Positions 8,216 through 17,825 of a DNA stretch of 64,000 bases are shown here, piece after piece; within the stretch, counting starts at the first letter, position 1; each line of letters begins with the position of its first letter. The stretch is taken from NCBI RefSeq assembly GCF_023072595.1, contig NZ_JALLGK010000003.1:1-64000 (forward strand), given 5' to 3'. This stretch comes from Streptomyces sp. XM4193 (GTDB lineage: Bacteria; Actinomycetota; Actinomycetes; Streptomycetales; Streptomycetaceae). The notes beneath the pieces were generated by a model. It made no database searches. It was not told the origin of the DNA and saw only the letters and a list, made by a program, of their open reading frames with translations. The translations under genes and the position numbers were made by a program.

Positions 8216-9238
8216 TCAGCGCCGGCGGCGCTGGAGGGCGACCGCGGCGGCTGCTCCACCCGCGACGGCGCCCACGCCGGCCGCGGCGGGGATGCCGATC
8301 TTCGCCGCCTTGCGGCCCGTTCGGTAGTCGCGCAGCCGCCAGCCGTGCTCCCGGGCGTGGTTGCGCAGCGCGCTGTCCGGGTTGATCGCGTACGGGTGGC
8401 CGACCAGCGAGAGCATCGGGATGTCGTTGGAGGAGTCGCTGTACGCGGCGCAGCGCTCCAACTCCAGGCTCTCCGCCTCGGCGAGGGCCTTGACCGCCTC
8501 CGCCTTGGCCGGACCGTGCAGCGGTTCGCCGACGAGGCGGCCGGTGTAGACGCCGTCGACCGATTCGGCGACGGTGCCGAGTGCGCCGGTCAGGCCGAGG
8601 CGACGGGCGATGATCGTCGCCGTCTCGACGGGGGCCGCGGTGACGAGCCACACTTTCTGGCCCGCGTCCAGGTGTGCCTGGGCGAGCGCGCGGGTGCCCG
8701 GCCAGATGCGGCTGGCCATGTACTCGTCGTAGATCTCCTCGCCCATCTCCATGAGTTCGGACACCCGGTGGCCTTCGACGATGGACAGCGCGCTGGCCCG
8801 TACGTCGGCGAGGTGCTCCGGGTTCTCCGAGCCCGCGATCCGGAAGTACGCCTGCTGCCAGGCGAAGCGCAGCAGTTCGCGTGTGTCGAAGAACTCACGC
8901 TTGTACAGGCCCCGGCCGAAGTGGAAGATCGAGGCGCCCTGCATCACGGTGTTGTCGAGATCGAAGAAGGCGGCGGCGCGCACGTCGCCGGTGACCGGGA
9001 ACTCCGGCTCCTCCGGCGGGTCTTCGGCCGACTTCCCGGCGTCGGGCAGCGCCTCGGAGTCCGGGGCTTCGGCCTGCTTGGACCTGCGTGACCTGCGCGA
9101 TCCCCGGTCTGCGTCGTCCTGCTCGGCCCGGCCCGCGCGTTCCGCCTCGCGGGCCGCCTCGGCCGCGGCCTCACCGGCCAGGACACTTCGCGGTGTTGCC
9201 AAGTGCCTACGACGCGTGAGCCATGCCAGTCCGCTCAT
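8216..9238 (-). CDS. HAD-superfamily IB hydrolase (SerB-like phosphatase)
   Basis: 340 residues from ATG at 9238. An Arg/Glu-rich linker occupies about residues 20-90. HAD motif I is [11 protein letters not shown], with the nucleophile Asp as the first D of DLDNT. Motif II is the Thr of VWLVTAAP. Motif IV is [11 protein letters not shown]. This arrangement is that of HAD-IB enzymes related to phosphoserine phosphatase, many of which act on phospholipid or small phosphoesters. A C-terminal Gly/Ala-rich hydrophobic stretch ([21 protein letters not shown]) may be a membrane anchor, followed by RRRR. It is divergent from the glutaredoxin-like gene with 79 bases between. Substrate unknown. Confidence 0.88.
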   Translation of the reverse strand: MSGLAWLTRRRHLATPRSVLAGEAAAEAAREAERAGRAEQDDADRGSRRSRRSKQAEAPDSEALPDAGKSAEDPPEEPEFPVTGDVRAAAFFDLDNTVMQGASIFHFGRGLYKREFFDTRELLRFAWQQAYFRIAGSENPEHLADVRASALSIVEGHRVSELMEMGEEIYDEYMASRIWPGTRALAQAHLDAGQKVWLVTAAPVETATIIARRLGLTGALGTVAESVDGVYTGRLVGEPLHGPAKAEAVKALAEAESLELERCAAYSDSSNDIPMLSLVGHPYAINPDSALRNHAREHGWRLRDYRTGRKAAKIGIPAAAGVGAVAGGAAAAVALQRRRR

Positions 9239-9317
9239 GTGGTGAGCATAGCCATCCCGTTCCGGTGCTCCGGTGAAGCGCGGATGTCGCGGCCGCAACG
9301 GGCGCGACAATGGCGGC

Positions 9318-9554
9318 ATGAGGACTGTGACGCTCATCGGGAAGCCTGGCTGTCATCTCTGCGACGACGCACGGGAGATCATCGCGGAGGTCTGCGCGGA
9401 GGTGGGGGCCGCGTGGGAGGAGAAGGACATCAACACCGACGAGGAGCTGTACCGCAAGTACTGGGAGCAGATCCCGGTGGTGCTGGTGGACGGCGCCCAG
9501 CACGACTTCTGGCGGGTGGACCGGGGTCGGTTGCGGCGCGCGCTGGGTGCCTGA
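9318..9554 (+). CDS. Glutaredoxin-like / thioredoxin-fold protein (DUF836)
   Basis: 78 residues. The redox motif is near the N-terminus: [10 protein letters not shown], a CxxC pair in a thioredoxin fold, followed by the cis-Pro loop [11 protein letters not shown]836-type glutaredoxin-like proteins are small cytoplasmic oxidoreductases of mostly unknown partner. Its position directly upstream of the Rex operator and rex-hem operon, on the same strand, is suggestive, but a 250-base gap and a separate promoter argue against co-transcription. Confidence 0.87.
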   Translation: MRTVTLIGKPGCHLCDDAREIIAEVCAEVGAAWEEKDINTDEELYRKYWEQIPVVLVDGAQHDFWRVDRGRLRRALGA

Positions 9555-9708
9555 GCGGGGCTCCGGCGACGATTGGGCGCACGGGCCCGGCTCGACTACC
9601 ATCGAGTACGTTTTGCCGCTCGGGGGGCTGGTCGTAAGGAGTCTGCAGGTGCTCGCTTCCGTGTGTGTGGCACCTGTCACTTCCAAGGGGCAAACTGGAC
9701 ACAATCTT

Positions 9709-9724
9709 TGTGCACGCGTTCACA
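9709..9724 (+). promoter_or_regulatory. Rex operator (ROP) in the rex-hem promoter
   Basis: TGTGCACGCGTTCACA is a 16-base dyad differing at one position from the Rex operator TGTGAACGCGTTCACA known from S. coelicolor. A likely -10 element (TAGCCT, about 9731) lies just downstream, so bound Rex would block RNA polymerase. It sits 87 bases before the rex start. The classic behaviour is repression at low NADH and release when NADH rises. Confidence 0.9.
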
Positions 9725-9810
9725 AAGGCATAGCCTGTGGGGGATGGGGCGGCCGCCGCGCACGCTGTGCACAGGGTCGCTCACCGCTTTGCGTAAACGG
9801 CAGGAGCACC

Positions 9811-10671
9811 GTGGCAACTGGCCGAACTCACCGACCGGCGACCCGAAGCCGAGGGATTCCCGAGGCAACTGTCGCCCGACTTCCGCTGTATCTGCGGGCC
9901 CTCACCGCGCTCTCCGAGCGCTCGGTGCCCACGGTCAGTTCGGAGGAGCTGGCGACCGCCGCCGGCGTCAACTCGGCCAAGCTGCGCAAGGACTTCTCCT
10001 ACCTCGGCTCGTACGGCACCCGCGGTGTCGGCTACGACGTCGAGTACCTCGTCTACCAGATCTCGCGCGAACTTGGCCTGACCCAGGACTGGCCGGTCGT
10101 CATCGTCGGCATAGGAAATCTGGGCGCGGCGCTCGCGAACTACGGGGGGTTCGCCTCCCGCGGTTTCCGGGTCGCCTCTCTGATCGACGCCGATCCGGAG
10201 ATGGCCGGCAAGGTCGTCGCGGGTATCGAGGTCCAGCACAGCGACGGGCTCGAGCAGGTCATCGAGGACAACGACGTGTCGATCGGCGTGATCGCCACGC
10301 CCGCCGCCTCCGCCCAGCCGGTGTGCGACCGTCTCGTCGCCGCGGGCATCACCTCCATCCTCAACTTCGCCCCGACGGTGCTCTCCGTGCCGGACGGGGT
10401 GGACGTGCGCAAGGTCGACCTCTCGATCGAGTTGCAGATCCTCGCCTTCCACGAGCAGCGCAAGGCGGGCGAACTCTCCGACGAGGACGCCGAGGAACTG
10501 CCGCAGGGCGCCGGGGAGGTGACCGCTTCGCCGGTCGCTCCGCCCGCGGCCTCGGTCACCAAGCGCGGCAGCGGCTCCGGCAAGTCCTCCGGCGGCGCGT
10601 CGGGCGGCGCGTCCGGCCGCAACAGCGAGCCGGGAAGTGACGGGGACGTCCCCGCCGTGATGCCGGCATGA
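9811..10671 (+). CDS. rex: Redox-sensing transcriptional repressor Rex
   Basis: 286 residues from GTG at 9811 (AGGAG upstream). The N-terminal winged helix (about 15-80) contains AAGVNSAKLRKDFSYLGSYG. The C-terminal Rossmann domain begins VVIVGIGNLGAALANYGGF and binds NADH/NAD+. The C-terminal ~60 residues are Ser/Gly-rich and variable. Rex senses the NADH/NAD+ ratio and represses respiratory genes. Here its operator lies in its own promoter, and the stop overlaps the hemA start (ATGA), so Rex also controls haem synthesis. This matches the arrangement known in S. coelicolor. Confidence 0.97.
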   Translation: MATGRTHRPATRSRGIPEATVARLPLYLRALTALSERSVPTVSSEELATAAGVNSAKLRKDFSYLGSYGTRGVGYDVEYLVYQISRELGLTQDWPVVIVGIGNLGAALANYGGFASRGFRVASLIDADPEMAGKVVAGIEVQHSDGLEQVIEDNDVSIGVIATPAASAQPVCDRLVAAGITSILNFAPTVLSVPDGVDVRKVDLSIELQILAFHEQRKAGELSDEDAEELPQGAGEVTASPVAPPAASVTKRGSGSGKSSGGASGGASGRNSEPGSDGDVPAVMPA

Positions 10672-12077
10672 GTCTGCTCGTCGTCGGACTGAGTCACCGC
10701 AGCGCGCCGGTCAGCGTGTTGGAGCGGGCGGCGCTCGCCCCCGCGGCCCGCGGCCCGCTGCTGGCCGATGTGCTGGGCGCCGAGCCCGCCACCGAGGCGG
10801 CGGTGCTCTCCACCTGCAACCGGATCGAGCTGTACGCGGACGTGGACAAGTTCCACGCCGGCGTCGCCGAGCTCTCCACGCTGCTCGCCCACCACAGCGG
10901 CGTCGGCCTGGAGGAGCTCACTCCCTATCTGTACGTCCACTACGAGGACCGCGCGGTCCACCACCTCTTCTCGGTGGCCTGCGGCCTGGACTCGATGGTG
11001 GTCGGCGAGGGCCAGATCCTCGGTCAGATCAAGGACTCGCTGGCGTGTGCCCAGGACCAGCACAGCGCGGGCCGACTGGTCAACGACCTCTTCCAGCAGG
11101 CGCTGCGGGTCGGCAAGCGGGCCCACAGCGAGACCGGCATCGACAAGGCCGGGCAGTCGCTGGTCACCTTCGGTCTGGAGCAGCTTGCCGAGGGCTCGGA
11201 GATCGCGGGCTGGGCGCGCGGCAGACGCGCGCTGGTCATCGGCGCGGGTTCGATGTCCTCGCTCGCCGCGGCGACCCTGGTCCGTGCCGGCGTCACCGAA
11301 CTGGTGATCGCCAACAGGACGTTGGAGCGTGCCCGCCGGCTCAGCACCTCGCTCAGCGCCTACCTCCCGAACCTCCCGGACGCAGCGGGTCTGCCGGACG
11401 CCGCCCCGGACACCGGGCGGAACGCTTCGGCAGACCGGCGGCTCGACGTCGCGGCCGTCGCGATGGACGCGGTGACCGACGAGCTCGCCGGTGCGGACAT
11501 CGTGGTGTCCTGCACGGGCGCCACCGGCCTGGTCCTGTCCACCGCGGACGTCGAGGCGGCCGTCTCCCGGCGCGGCGCGGACGCTCCGCCGCTCAGCCTG
11601 CTCGACCTGGCGATGCCCCGTGACGTCGACGCCGGTGTGCACCGCCTCGCGGGCGCGCGGCTGGTGGACATCGAGTCACTCGCCGACGCCGCGGCCGACG
11701 CCCCGATGTCGGCCGACGTCGACGCGGTGCGGACCCTCGTCGGCGAGGAGGTCGCCGCCTTCGGCGCGGCACAGCGGGCGGCGACGATCACGCCGACCGT
11801 GATCGCCCTGCGGGCCATGGCCTCCGAGGTGGTCAGCTCCGAAATGGCGCGGCTCGAGGGCCGGTTGCCCTCGCTCGCCGAGCGGGAGCGCGCCGAGATC
11901 ACCCAGACCGTGCGGCGTGTGGTGGACAAGCTCCTCCACGCGCCGACCGTGCGCGTCAAACAGCTCGCGGGGGAGCCCGGTGGCGCGGGCTACGCGGACG
12001 CGCTGCGGGAACTGTTCGACCTTGACCCCGAGACGGTCGCTGCCGTCAGCAAGCCCACCAGGAGCGGCCGTGAGTGA
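10668..12077 (+). CDS. hemA: Glutamyl-tRNA reductase
   Basis: 469 residues. It reduces glutamyl-tRNA to glutamate-1-semialdehyde with NADPH, the first committed step of C5-pathway tetrapyrrole synthesis. The N-terminal catalytic domain has the nucleophile Cys50 in STCNRIELYA. The NADPH domain carries VIGAGSMSSLAAATL. A C-terminal dimerisation domain follows. A ~30-residue Pro/Asp-rich insertion (about 240-270) after the NADPH strand is a lineage-specific loop. ATG overlaps the rex stop by four bases, and its own end overlaps hemC by eight. The product is used by HemL, encoded at 37727. Confidence 0.97.
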   Translation: MSLLVVGLSHRSAPVSVLERAALAPAARGPLLADVLGAEPATEAAVLSTCNRIELYADVDKFHAGVAELSTLLAHHSGVGLEELTPYLYVHYEDRAVHHLFSVACGLDSMVVGEGQILGQIKDSLACAQDQHSAGRLVNDLFQQALRVGKRAHSETGIDKAGQSLVTFGLEQLAEGSEIAGWARGRRALVIGAGSMSSLAAATLVRAGVTELVIANRTLERARRLSTSLSAYLPNLPDAAGLPDAAPDTGRNASADRRLDVAAVAMDAVTDELAGADIVVSCTGATGLVLSTADVEAAVSRRGADAPPLSLLDLAMPRDVDAGVHRLAGARLVDIESLADAAADAPMSADVDAVRTLVGEEVAAFGAAQRAATITPTVIALRAMASEVVSSEMARLEGRLPSLAERERAEITQTVRRVVDKLLHAPTVRVKQLAGEPGGAGYADALRELFDLDPETVAAVSKPTRSGRE

Positions 12078-13101
12078 GTCACCCGTCACACCTGTCCCAT
12101 CCGTCGACCCGACCGCCGGCGACACCGGCTCCGGGCAGCCGCCGCTGCGGCTCGGCACCCGCCGCAGCCGGCTGGCGATGGCCCAGTCCGGGCAGGTCGC
12201 CGAGAAGATCACCGAACTGACCGGCCGTCGCGTCGAGTTGGTGGAGATCACCACGTACGGCGACGTCTCCAAGGAGCAGCTGGCGCAGATCGGCGGCACG
12301 GGGGTCTTCGTCTCCGCGCTGCGGGACGCCCTGCTCGCCGGCGAGGTCGACCTCGCCGTGCACTCGCTCAAGGACCTGCCCACCGCGCAGCCCGAGGAGT
12401 TGGTGGTCGCGGCGATGCCGCCGCGCGTCGACCCCAGGGACGCCCTGGTCGCACGCGACGGGCTGACCTTCGCCCAGCTGCCCGACGGCGCGCGGGTCGG
12501 CACGGGGTCGCCGCGCCGCATGGCGCAACTGGCGTCCTGGGCGCGGGCGCTGGGCCGGGAGACGGAAATCGTGCCGATCCGAGGGAATGTCGACACCCGT
12601 ATTGGGTACGTGCGCTCCGGGGAACTCGACGCAGTCGTCCTCGCTGCCGCGGGCCTCACCCGGGTGGGCAGGATCGACGAGGCCACCGAGCTCCTCGATC
12701 CCCATGAGATCCTGCCGGCTCCCGGCCAGGGGGCACTCGCAGTCGAATGCGTCGCCTCGAGCACGCAACTCGCTGTCCAGCTCGGCAAGCTCGACGATCC
12801 GTTCACCCGGCTCGCCGTGACTGCCGAGCGAACCCTGCTCGCCCGGCTCGAAGCCGGTTGCAGCGCGCCCGTGGGTGCGCTCGCCGACTTCTGGGTCAAC
12901 GAGCAGGACGTCACTGAAATGCGCCTGCGCGGCGTCGTCGGGACCACCGACGGATCCACGCAGGTGCAGCTGTCCACCACCGGTTCCGTACCGGCGTCCG
13001 CCGACGAGGCGACGGCCCAGTCCATACTGCTGGGCCGTGACCTTGCCGACGCGATGCTCGCCAAGGGTGCGGCCGGTCTGATGGGGGAGCGAGCACATTG
13101 A
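12070..13101 (+). CDS. hemC: Porphobilinogen deaminase (hydroxymethylbilane synthase)
   Basis: 343 residues from GTG at 12070. It polymerises four porphobilinogens into hydroxymethylbilane. The conserved start of the fold LRLGTRRSRLAMAQS follows a ~25-residue Thr/Pro-rich extension. The dipyrromethane cofactor is attached to Cys264 in EAGCSAPVGA. The substrate region HSLKDLPT is intact. Overlaps with hemA and hemC-hemD overlap (TTGA) show translational coupling in the rex-hem operon. Confidence 0.96.
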   Translation: MSESPVTPVPSVDPTAGDTGSGQPPLRLGTRRSRLAMAQSGQVAEKITELTGRRVELVEITTYGDVSKEQLAQIGGTGVFVSALRDALLAGEVDLAVHSLKDLPTAQPEELVVAAMPPRVDPRDALVARDGLTFAQLPDGARVGTGSPRRMAQLASWARALGRETEIVPIRGNVDTRIGYVRSGELDAVVLAAAGLTRVGRIDEATELLDPHEILPAPGQGALAVECVASSTQLAVQLGKLDDPFTRLAVTAERTLLARLEAGCSAPVGALADFWVNEQDVTEMRLRGVVGTTDGSTQVQLSTTGSVPASADEATAQSILLGRDLADAMLAKGAAGLMGERAH

Positions 13102-14801
13102 GCCCCACAACCGCCCACAACGCCACCGCGTCTGCCGGCACCACCGCAGGCTCGGCAGTACCGAGTGCGCAGGCCGCGCATCGGCACTTCTACGGCGCGA
13201 ACGGTCACGTCACCTTCCTCGGCGCAGGGCCCGGGGACCCGGGGCTGCTGACACTGCGGGCTGTGGAAGCCCTCTCGCAGGCCGACGTGCTGGTCGCTGA
13301 TCCCGAGGTCCACGACGTCGTACGGACCCATGCGCGGGCAGGCGTGGACACGCCGCTCCAGGCCGTCGCGGACGAGACATCCGCCACAGCCGGTGGTGCA
13401 GCAGATCTTGTCATGCGGGCCGCGCGCTCCGGCAAGCGGGTCGTACGAGCGGTGCTCGGGGACCCGGGGCTGGACGCGGGCGCAGGTCAGGAGATGCTCG
13501 ACTGCGCCACCGAGGGCATCATCTTCGAGGTCGTGCCGGGTGTGGCCAACGTCGTGGGGGTGCCCGCCTACGCGGGTGTCCCGCTGCGGGACGCGCACGG
13601 CACCGACGTCCGTTTCATCGACTTCCGCAGCGCGGACAGCCGATGTTGGACGGAGGTCGGCGCGAGCGACGCCACCGTGGTCGTCTCCGCGACGCTGGAG
13701 ACCGTCACCGCGGCTGCCGCCGAGCTGGTCACCGCGGGCCGCAAGCCGGACACCCCGTTGACGGTGACCGTCGCCGGCACCACCACCCGGCAGCGGACCT
13801 GGTCGGCGACGCTCGGCAGCATCGCGCAGACCTTCAAGCAGGCCAAGGTGCTGCCGACCGCCGACGGCGGACAGCCGGCGATAGTGGTCGTCGGCGAGCG
13901 CAGCGCCCCCGCGCAGCGCGACCGGCTGGCCTGGTTCGAGTCCAAGCCGCTGTTCGGCTGGAACGTACTGGTGCCGCGCACGAGGGAGCAGGCCGCCTCG
14001 CTCTCCGACCAGCTGCGCTCCTACGGCGCGGTGCCGGCCGAGGTGCCGACGATCGCCGTCGAACCCCCGCGCACCCCGCAGCAGATGGAGCGCGCGGTCA
14101 AGGGCCTGGTCACCGGACGGTACGAGTGGATCGCCTTCACCTCGGTGAACGCCGTGAAGGCGGTGCGCGAGAAGTTCGAGGAGTACGGGCTGGACGCGCG
14201 CGCCTTCGCCGGTATCAAGGTGGCCGCGGTCGGCGACCAGACGGCCAAGTCCCTGGTGGAGTTCGGCGTGAAGCCGGACCTGGTGCCCAGCGGTGAGCAG
14301 TCGGCCGCCGGCCTGCTCGAGGACTGGCCGCCCTACGACCCGGTCTTCGACCCGATCGACCGCGTCTTCCTGCCGCGTGCCGACATCGCCACCGAGACGC
14401 TGGTGGCGGGGTTGATCGAGCTGGGCTGGGAGGTCGACGACGTCACCGCGTACCGGACGGTGCGTGCGTCGCCGCCGCCGGCGGAGACCCGCGAGATGAT
14501 CAAGAGCGGTGGCTTCGACGCGGTGCTCTTCACCTCCTCCAGCACGGTCCGCAACCTCGTCGGCATCGCGGGCAAGCCGCACAACGTGACGGTGATCGCC
14601 TGCATCGGCCCGGCGACGGCCAAGACCGCCGAGGAGCACGGGCTGCGGGTGGACGTACTCTCTCCGGAGCCGTCCGTGCACAGACTCGCCGCCGCGCTCG
14701 CCGAATTCGGCACCGCCCGAAGGACCGCGGCCATCGAGGCGGGCGACCCGGTCAAGCGGCCGAGCGAGAAGCGACCGACCCGCAGGAGGGCACGCACGTG
14801 A
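13098..14801 (+). CDS. hemD: Uroporphyrinogen-III synthase fused to an SUMT-like methyltransferase domain
   Basis: 567 residues from a TTG start overlapping the hemC stop. Residues ~35-265 resemble uroporphyrinogen-III C-methyltransferase: [20 protein letters not shown] and [19 protein letters not shown]. Residues ~280-540 are the HemD cyclase ([19 protein letters not shown], later [11 protein letters not shown]), which closes hydroxymethylbilane to uroporphyrinogen III. The methyltransferase half lacks the usual RLKGGDPxIFGRGxEE block: [18 protein letters not shown] stands there instead, so its activity is doubtful. The fusion is typical of actinomycetes. The C-terminal tail is rich in Lys/Arg. 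GTGA overlap couples it to hemB. Confidence 0.93.
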   Translation: MSPTTAHNATASAGTTAGSAVPSAQAAHRHFYGANGHVTFLGAGPGDPGLLTLRAVEALSQADVLVADPEVHDVVRTHARAGVDTPLQAVADETSATAGGAADLVMRAARSGKRVVRAVLGDPGLDAGAGQEMLDCATEGIIFEVVPGVANVVGVPAYAGVPLRDAHGTDVRFIDFRSADSRCWTEVGASDATVVVSATLETVTAAAAELVTAGRKPDTPLTVTVAGTTTRQRTWSATLGSIAQTFKQAKVLPTADGGQPAIVVVGERSAPAQRDRLAWFESKPLFGWNVLVPRTREQAASLSDQLRSYGAVPAEVPTIAVEPPRTPQQMERAVKGLVTGRYEWIAFTSVNAVKAVREKFEEYGLDARAFAGIKVAAVGDQTAKSLVEFGVKPDLVPSGEQSAAGLLEDWPPYDPVFDPIDRVFLPRADIATETLVAGLIELGWEVDDVTAYRTVRASPPPAETREMIKSGGFDAVLFTSSSTVRNLVGIAGKPHNVTVIACIGPATAKTAEEHGLRVDVLSPEPSVHRLAAALAEFGTARRTAAIEAGDPVKRPSEKRPTRRRART

Positions 14802-15787
14802 GTGACTACGGCAGCTATCCGGCCGCCCGACCCAGGCGGCTCCGCACCACCCCGGCGATGCGCCGGATGGTTGCCGAGCACCGGCCGCACCCGGCCGATC
14901 TGATCCTGCCCGCGTTCGTGCGCGAGGGGATCGAGGAGCCGGTTCCGGTCTCCTCGATGCCCGGCGTCGTCCAGCACACCAGGGACACGCTGCGCAAGGC
15001 GGCCGTGGAGGCCGTGGAGGCCGGCATCGGAGGGCTGATGCTCTTCGGGGTGCCGCTGACCAAGGACGCGGTCGGCTCGCAGGGCACGGACCCCGAGGGC
15101 ATCCTCCAGGTCGCGCTGCGGGACGTACGGGCCGAGGTGGGCGACGAGTTGGTGCTGATGTCCGACCTCTGTCTGGACGAGTACACCGACCACGGCCACT
15201 GCGGAGTCCTCGACGAGCAGGGCCGGGTGGAAAACGACGCCACCCTGGAGCGGTACGCGGAGATGGCGCTCGTCCAGGCCGAGGCGGGCGCCCACACGCT
15301 GGGCCCCAGCGGCATGATGGACGGTCAGATCGGCTTCGTGCGGCGGGCGTTGGACGAGGCGGGCCACACGGACGTCTCGCTCTTCGCCTACACCGCCAAG
15401 TACGCCTCGGCGTTCTACGGCCCGTTCCGGGAGGCCGTCGGCTCCTCGCTGCGCGGGGACCGCAAGACGTACCAGCAGGACGCCGCCAACGCCCGTGAGT
15501 CGCTGCGGGAGTTGGCGCTCGATCTGGCCGAGGGCGCGGACATGGTGATGGTCAAGCCCGGGCTGCCGTACCTGGACGTGCTGAAGACCTTCCGCGAGCA
15601 CGCGGACGTGCCGGTGGGCGTCTACCAGATCTCCGGCGAGTACGCGATGGTCGAGGCCGCGGCCGAGAAGGGCTGGATCGACCGCGAGGCGGCGATCGTC
15701 GAGACGCTCACCAGCTTCCGCCGAGCGGGCGCCGATCTGGTGCTGACGTACTGGGCGGTGGAGGCCGCGCGACTCCTGCGCCGCTGA
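14798..15787 (+). CDS. hemB: Delta-aminolevulinic acid dehydratase (porphobilinogen synthase)
   Basis: 329 residues, GTG start with AGGAGGG upstream. It condenses two aminolevulinic acids to porphobilinogen. Active-site lysines K201 (AKYASAFYG) and K253 ([11 protein letters not shown]) are present. The metal loop reads [13 protein letters not shown], with Asp where zinc enzymes have Cys, so this is the Mg-type rather than the zinc-type enzyme. It is the last gene of rex-hemACDB, ended by the hairpin at 15826. Confidence 0.97.
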   Translation: MSDYGSYPAARPRRLRTTPAMRRMVAEHRPHPADLILPAFVREGIEEPVPVSSMPGVVQHTRDTLRKAAVEAVEAGIGGLMLFGVPLTKDAVGSQGTDPEGILQVALRDVRAEVGDELVLMSDLCLDEYTDHGHCGVLDEQGRVENDATLERYAEMALVQAEAGAHTLGPSGMMDGQIGFVRRALDEAGHTDVSLFAYTAKYASAFYGPFREAVGSSLRGDRKTYQQDAANARESLRELALDLAEGADMVMVKPGLPYLDVLKTFREHADVPVGVYQISGEYAMVEAAAEKGWIDREAAIVETLTSFRRAGADLVLTYWAVEAARLLRR

Positions 15788-15825
15788 GGCACCCACGGGC
15801 GCAGCGGAGGCGCTGGACGCAACGG

Positions 15826-15864
15826 GGACGGCCCCGGACGACTTCTCGTCGTCCGGGGCCGTCC
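15826..15864. terminator. Strong bidirectional terminator between hemB and argS
   Basis: Perfect 17-bp stem (GGACGGCCCCGGACGAC / GTCGTCCGGGGCCGTCC) with a TTCTC loop, between two convergent genes. Confidence 0.92.
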
Positions 15865-15911
15865 GTTGTCTCTTCAGCGGCGGCTGTGCGGGGCCGGCCG
15901 CGGCCCTGTGC

Positions 15912-17684
15912 TCAGAGGCGCTCGGGGGTGCGGATGCCGAGCAGCTCCATGCCCTGGTGCAGCGTCCTGGCGGTCAACTCGCAGAGGAACAGGCGGTTCT
16001 CGACGGTCGCCGGGTCCTCGGCCTTGAGCACCGGGCACTGCTCGTAGAAGCTGCTGTAGAGCGTGGCCAGCCCGTACAGGTAGGCGGTGAGCCGGTGCGG
16101 CTCGTACGTCTGCGAGGCGGTCGCCAGGGTCTGGGCGAACTCGTCCAGGTGCAGGCCGAGGGCCCGCTCCGCCGGGGCGAGCGGCAGCTCGGCGTGTGCG
16201 CGGGGGCCGGCCTCGCCCGCCTTGCGCAGGATGGAGTGGATCCGGGCGCAGGCGTACTGGAGGTAGACGCTGGTGTCGCCGTTGAGCGAGACCATCCGGT
16301 CCAGGTCGAAGACGTAGTCGCGGGACATGGAGTTGGAGAGGTCCGCGTACTTGACCGCGCCGATGCCGACCTGCGCGGCCCGCTCGGCGATCTCCTCCTC
16401 GCCCAGGTCCCGGGCCTTCTCCCGCACGACGTCCTCGGCGCGCTGGACGGCCTCGTCCAGCAGATCGACCAGCCGGACGGACTCGCCGGCGCGGGTCTTG
16501 AACGGCTTGCCGTCCTCGCCGAGCACGGTGCCGAACGCCAGCTGCTTCGCGGCGCCCTCGGGCAGCCAGCCGGCCCGCTGCGCGGTCTCGAAGACCATCC
16601 GGAAGTGGAGCGCCTGCCGTACGTCGACGACGTAGAGCAGGGTGTCGGCGTGCAGGTTGCCGATCCGGTCCCGGATCGCGGCGAGGTCGGTGGCGGCGTA
16701 TCCGAAGCCGCCGTTGGACTTCTGCACGATGAGCGGGGTCGGGCTGCCGTCCGGGCCCTTGACGTCGTCGAAGAAGACGCAGAGGGCGCCGTCGGAACGG
16801 ACCGCGACACCGGAGGACTCCAGCTCCTTCACGACCTGCTGGAGATCGTCGTTGTAGGCGCTCTCGCCGACGACGTCCTCGTCCCGGATCTCGACGTCGA
16901 GCTGGTCGTAGACGGCCCGGAAGTAGATCTTCGACTCGTCGACGATCTTGTGCCAGAGGTCGAGGGTCTCCTTGTCGCCGGACTGGAGCGGCACGACGCG
17001 GTCCCGGGCGCGGGCCTTGAACGCCTCGTCGGAGTCGAAGAGCGCGCGGGAGGCCTTGTAGACCCTGTTCAGCCGGGCCATCGCGGCCTCGCCGGCCTCG
17101 CCCGTCCCGGCGGCGTCGGACTCGTGGTCCAACTCGTGCGGGTTCTCGATGAGGTACTGGGTCAGCATGCCGAACTGGGTGCCCCAGTCGCCGATGTGGT
17201 GCCGCCGGATCACCTTCTCGCCGGAGTGCTCCAGGATCCGCATCACGGAGTCGCCGATGACCGTCGACCGCAGATGGCCGACGTGCATCTCCTTGGCGAC
17301 GTTCGGCTGCGAGTAGTCGATGACCGTGGTGCCGGGCGACGGGGCGTACGGGACGCCCAGCCGGGAGTCCTCGGCCCGGGCGGCGAGCGTGGCGACCAAC
17401 GCCTCGTCGGAGACGGTGATGTTGAGGAAGCCGGGGCCCGAGACCTCGACCTGCGCGATCGGCTCGCCCGCACCGGTCGCCAGCCGCTCCACGACCTGAC
17501 CGGCCAGCTCGCGCGGATTGCCCTTGAGCTTCTTGGCCAGCGCCAGCATGCCGTTGGCCTGGAAGTCGGCCCGGTCGCTCCGTCGCAGCAGCGGGTCGGC
17601 TCCGGCGGCCTCCGGCAGGGCAGCCGCGAGTGCGTCGGCGACGCGCTGGTCGACCGTGGTGGCGAGCGAGGGGACCGAAGCCAT
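15912..17684 (-). CDS. argS: Arginyl-tRNA synthetase
   Basis: 590 residues, class I synthetase charging tRNA-Arg in the cytoplasm. The N-terminal additional domain (about 1-110) includes GPGFLNITV. The HIGH motif is HVGH (134-137) in [17 protein letters not shown]. No clear KMSK is seen, which is normal for many ArgRS. The C-terminal DALR anticodon-binding domain ends with [13 protein letters not shown] at 17684 starts the conserved MASVPSL sequence. A good Shine-Dalgarno is not evident. It is divergent from lysS, with a 141-base shared promoter region. Confidence 0.97.
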   Translation of the reverse strand: MASVPSLATTVDQRVADALAAALPEAAGADPLLRRSDRADFQANGMLALAKKLKGNPRELAGQVVERLATGAGEPIAQVEVSGPGFLNITVSDEALVATLAARAEDSRLGVPYAPSPGTTVIDYSQPNVAKEMHVGHLRSTVIGDSVMRILEHSGEKVIRRHHIGDWGTQFGMLTQYLIENPHELDHESDAAGTGEAGEAAMARLNRVYKASRALFDSDEAFKARARDRVVPLQSGDKETLDLWHKIVDESKIYFRAVYDQLDVEIRDEDVVGESAYNDDLQQVVKELESSGVAVRSDGALCVFFDDVKGPDGSPTPLIVQKSNGGFGYAATDLAAIRDRIGNLHADTLLYVVDVRQALHFRMVFETAQRAGWLPEGAAKQLAFGTVLGEDGKPFKTRAGESVRLVDLLDEAVQRAEDVVREKARDLGEEEIAERAAQVGIGAVKYADLSNSMSRDYVFDLDRMVSLNGDTSVYLQYACARIHSILRKAGEAGPRAHAELPLAPAERALGLHLDEFAQTLATASQTYEPHRLTAYLYGLATLYSSFYEQCPVLKAEDPATVENRLFLCELTARTLHQGMELLGIRTPERL

Positions 17685-17825
17685 GAGTGCAGCAGCCGTT
17701 CCGTCGAAGTGGTGGATTCCGGCCAGTATCCCACGGGCCGCCCACTGGCAGGCCACTGCTTTTCCGGATGGGACACTGGGACACGTCAGACGTGTACGCG
17801 CAGAGCACAGAAGGAAGTACCGCAC

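Noticed and set aside
11676-14681. Thousand-residue minus-strand frame across hemC and hemD
   Set aside because: Arg/His-rich antisense translation opposite two clearly recognised genes.
15957-17800. Very long plus-strand frame opposite argS
   Set aside because: It is the antisense shadow of argS, joined by chance to the frame of lysS; the argS motifs lie on the minus strand.
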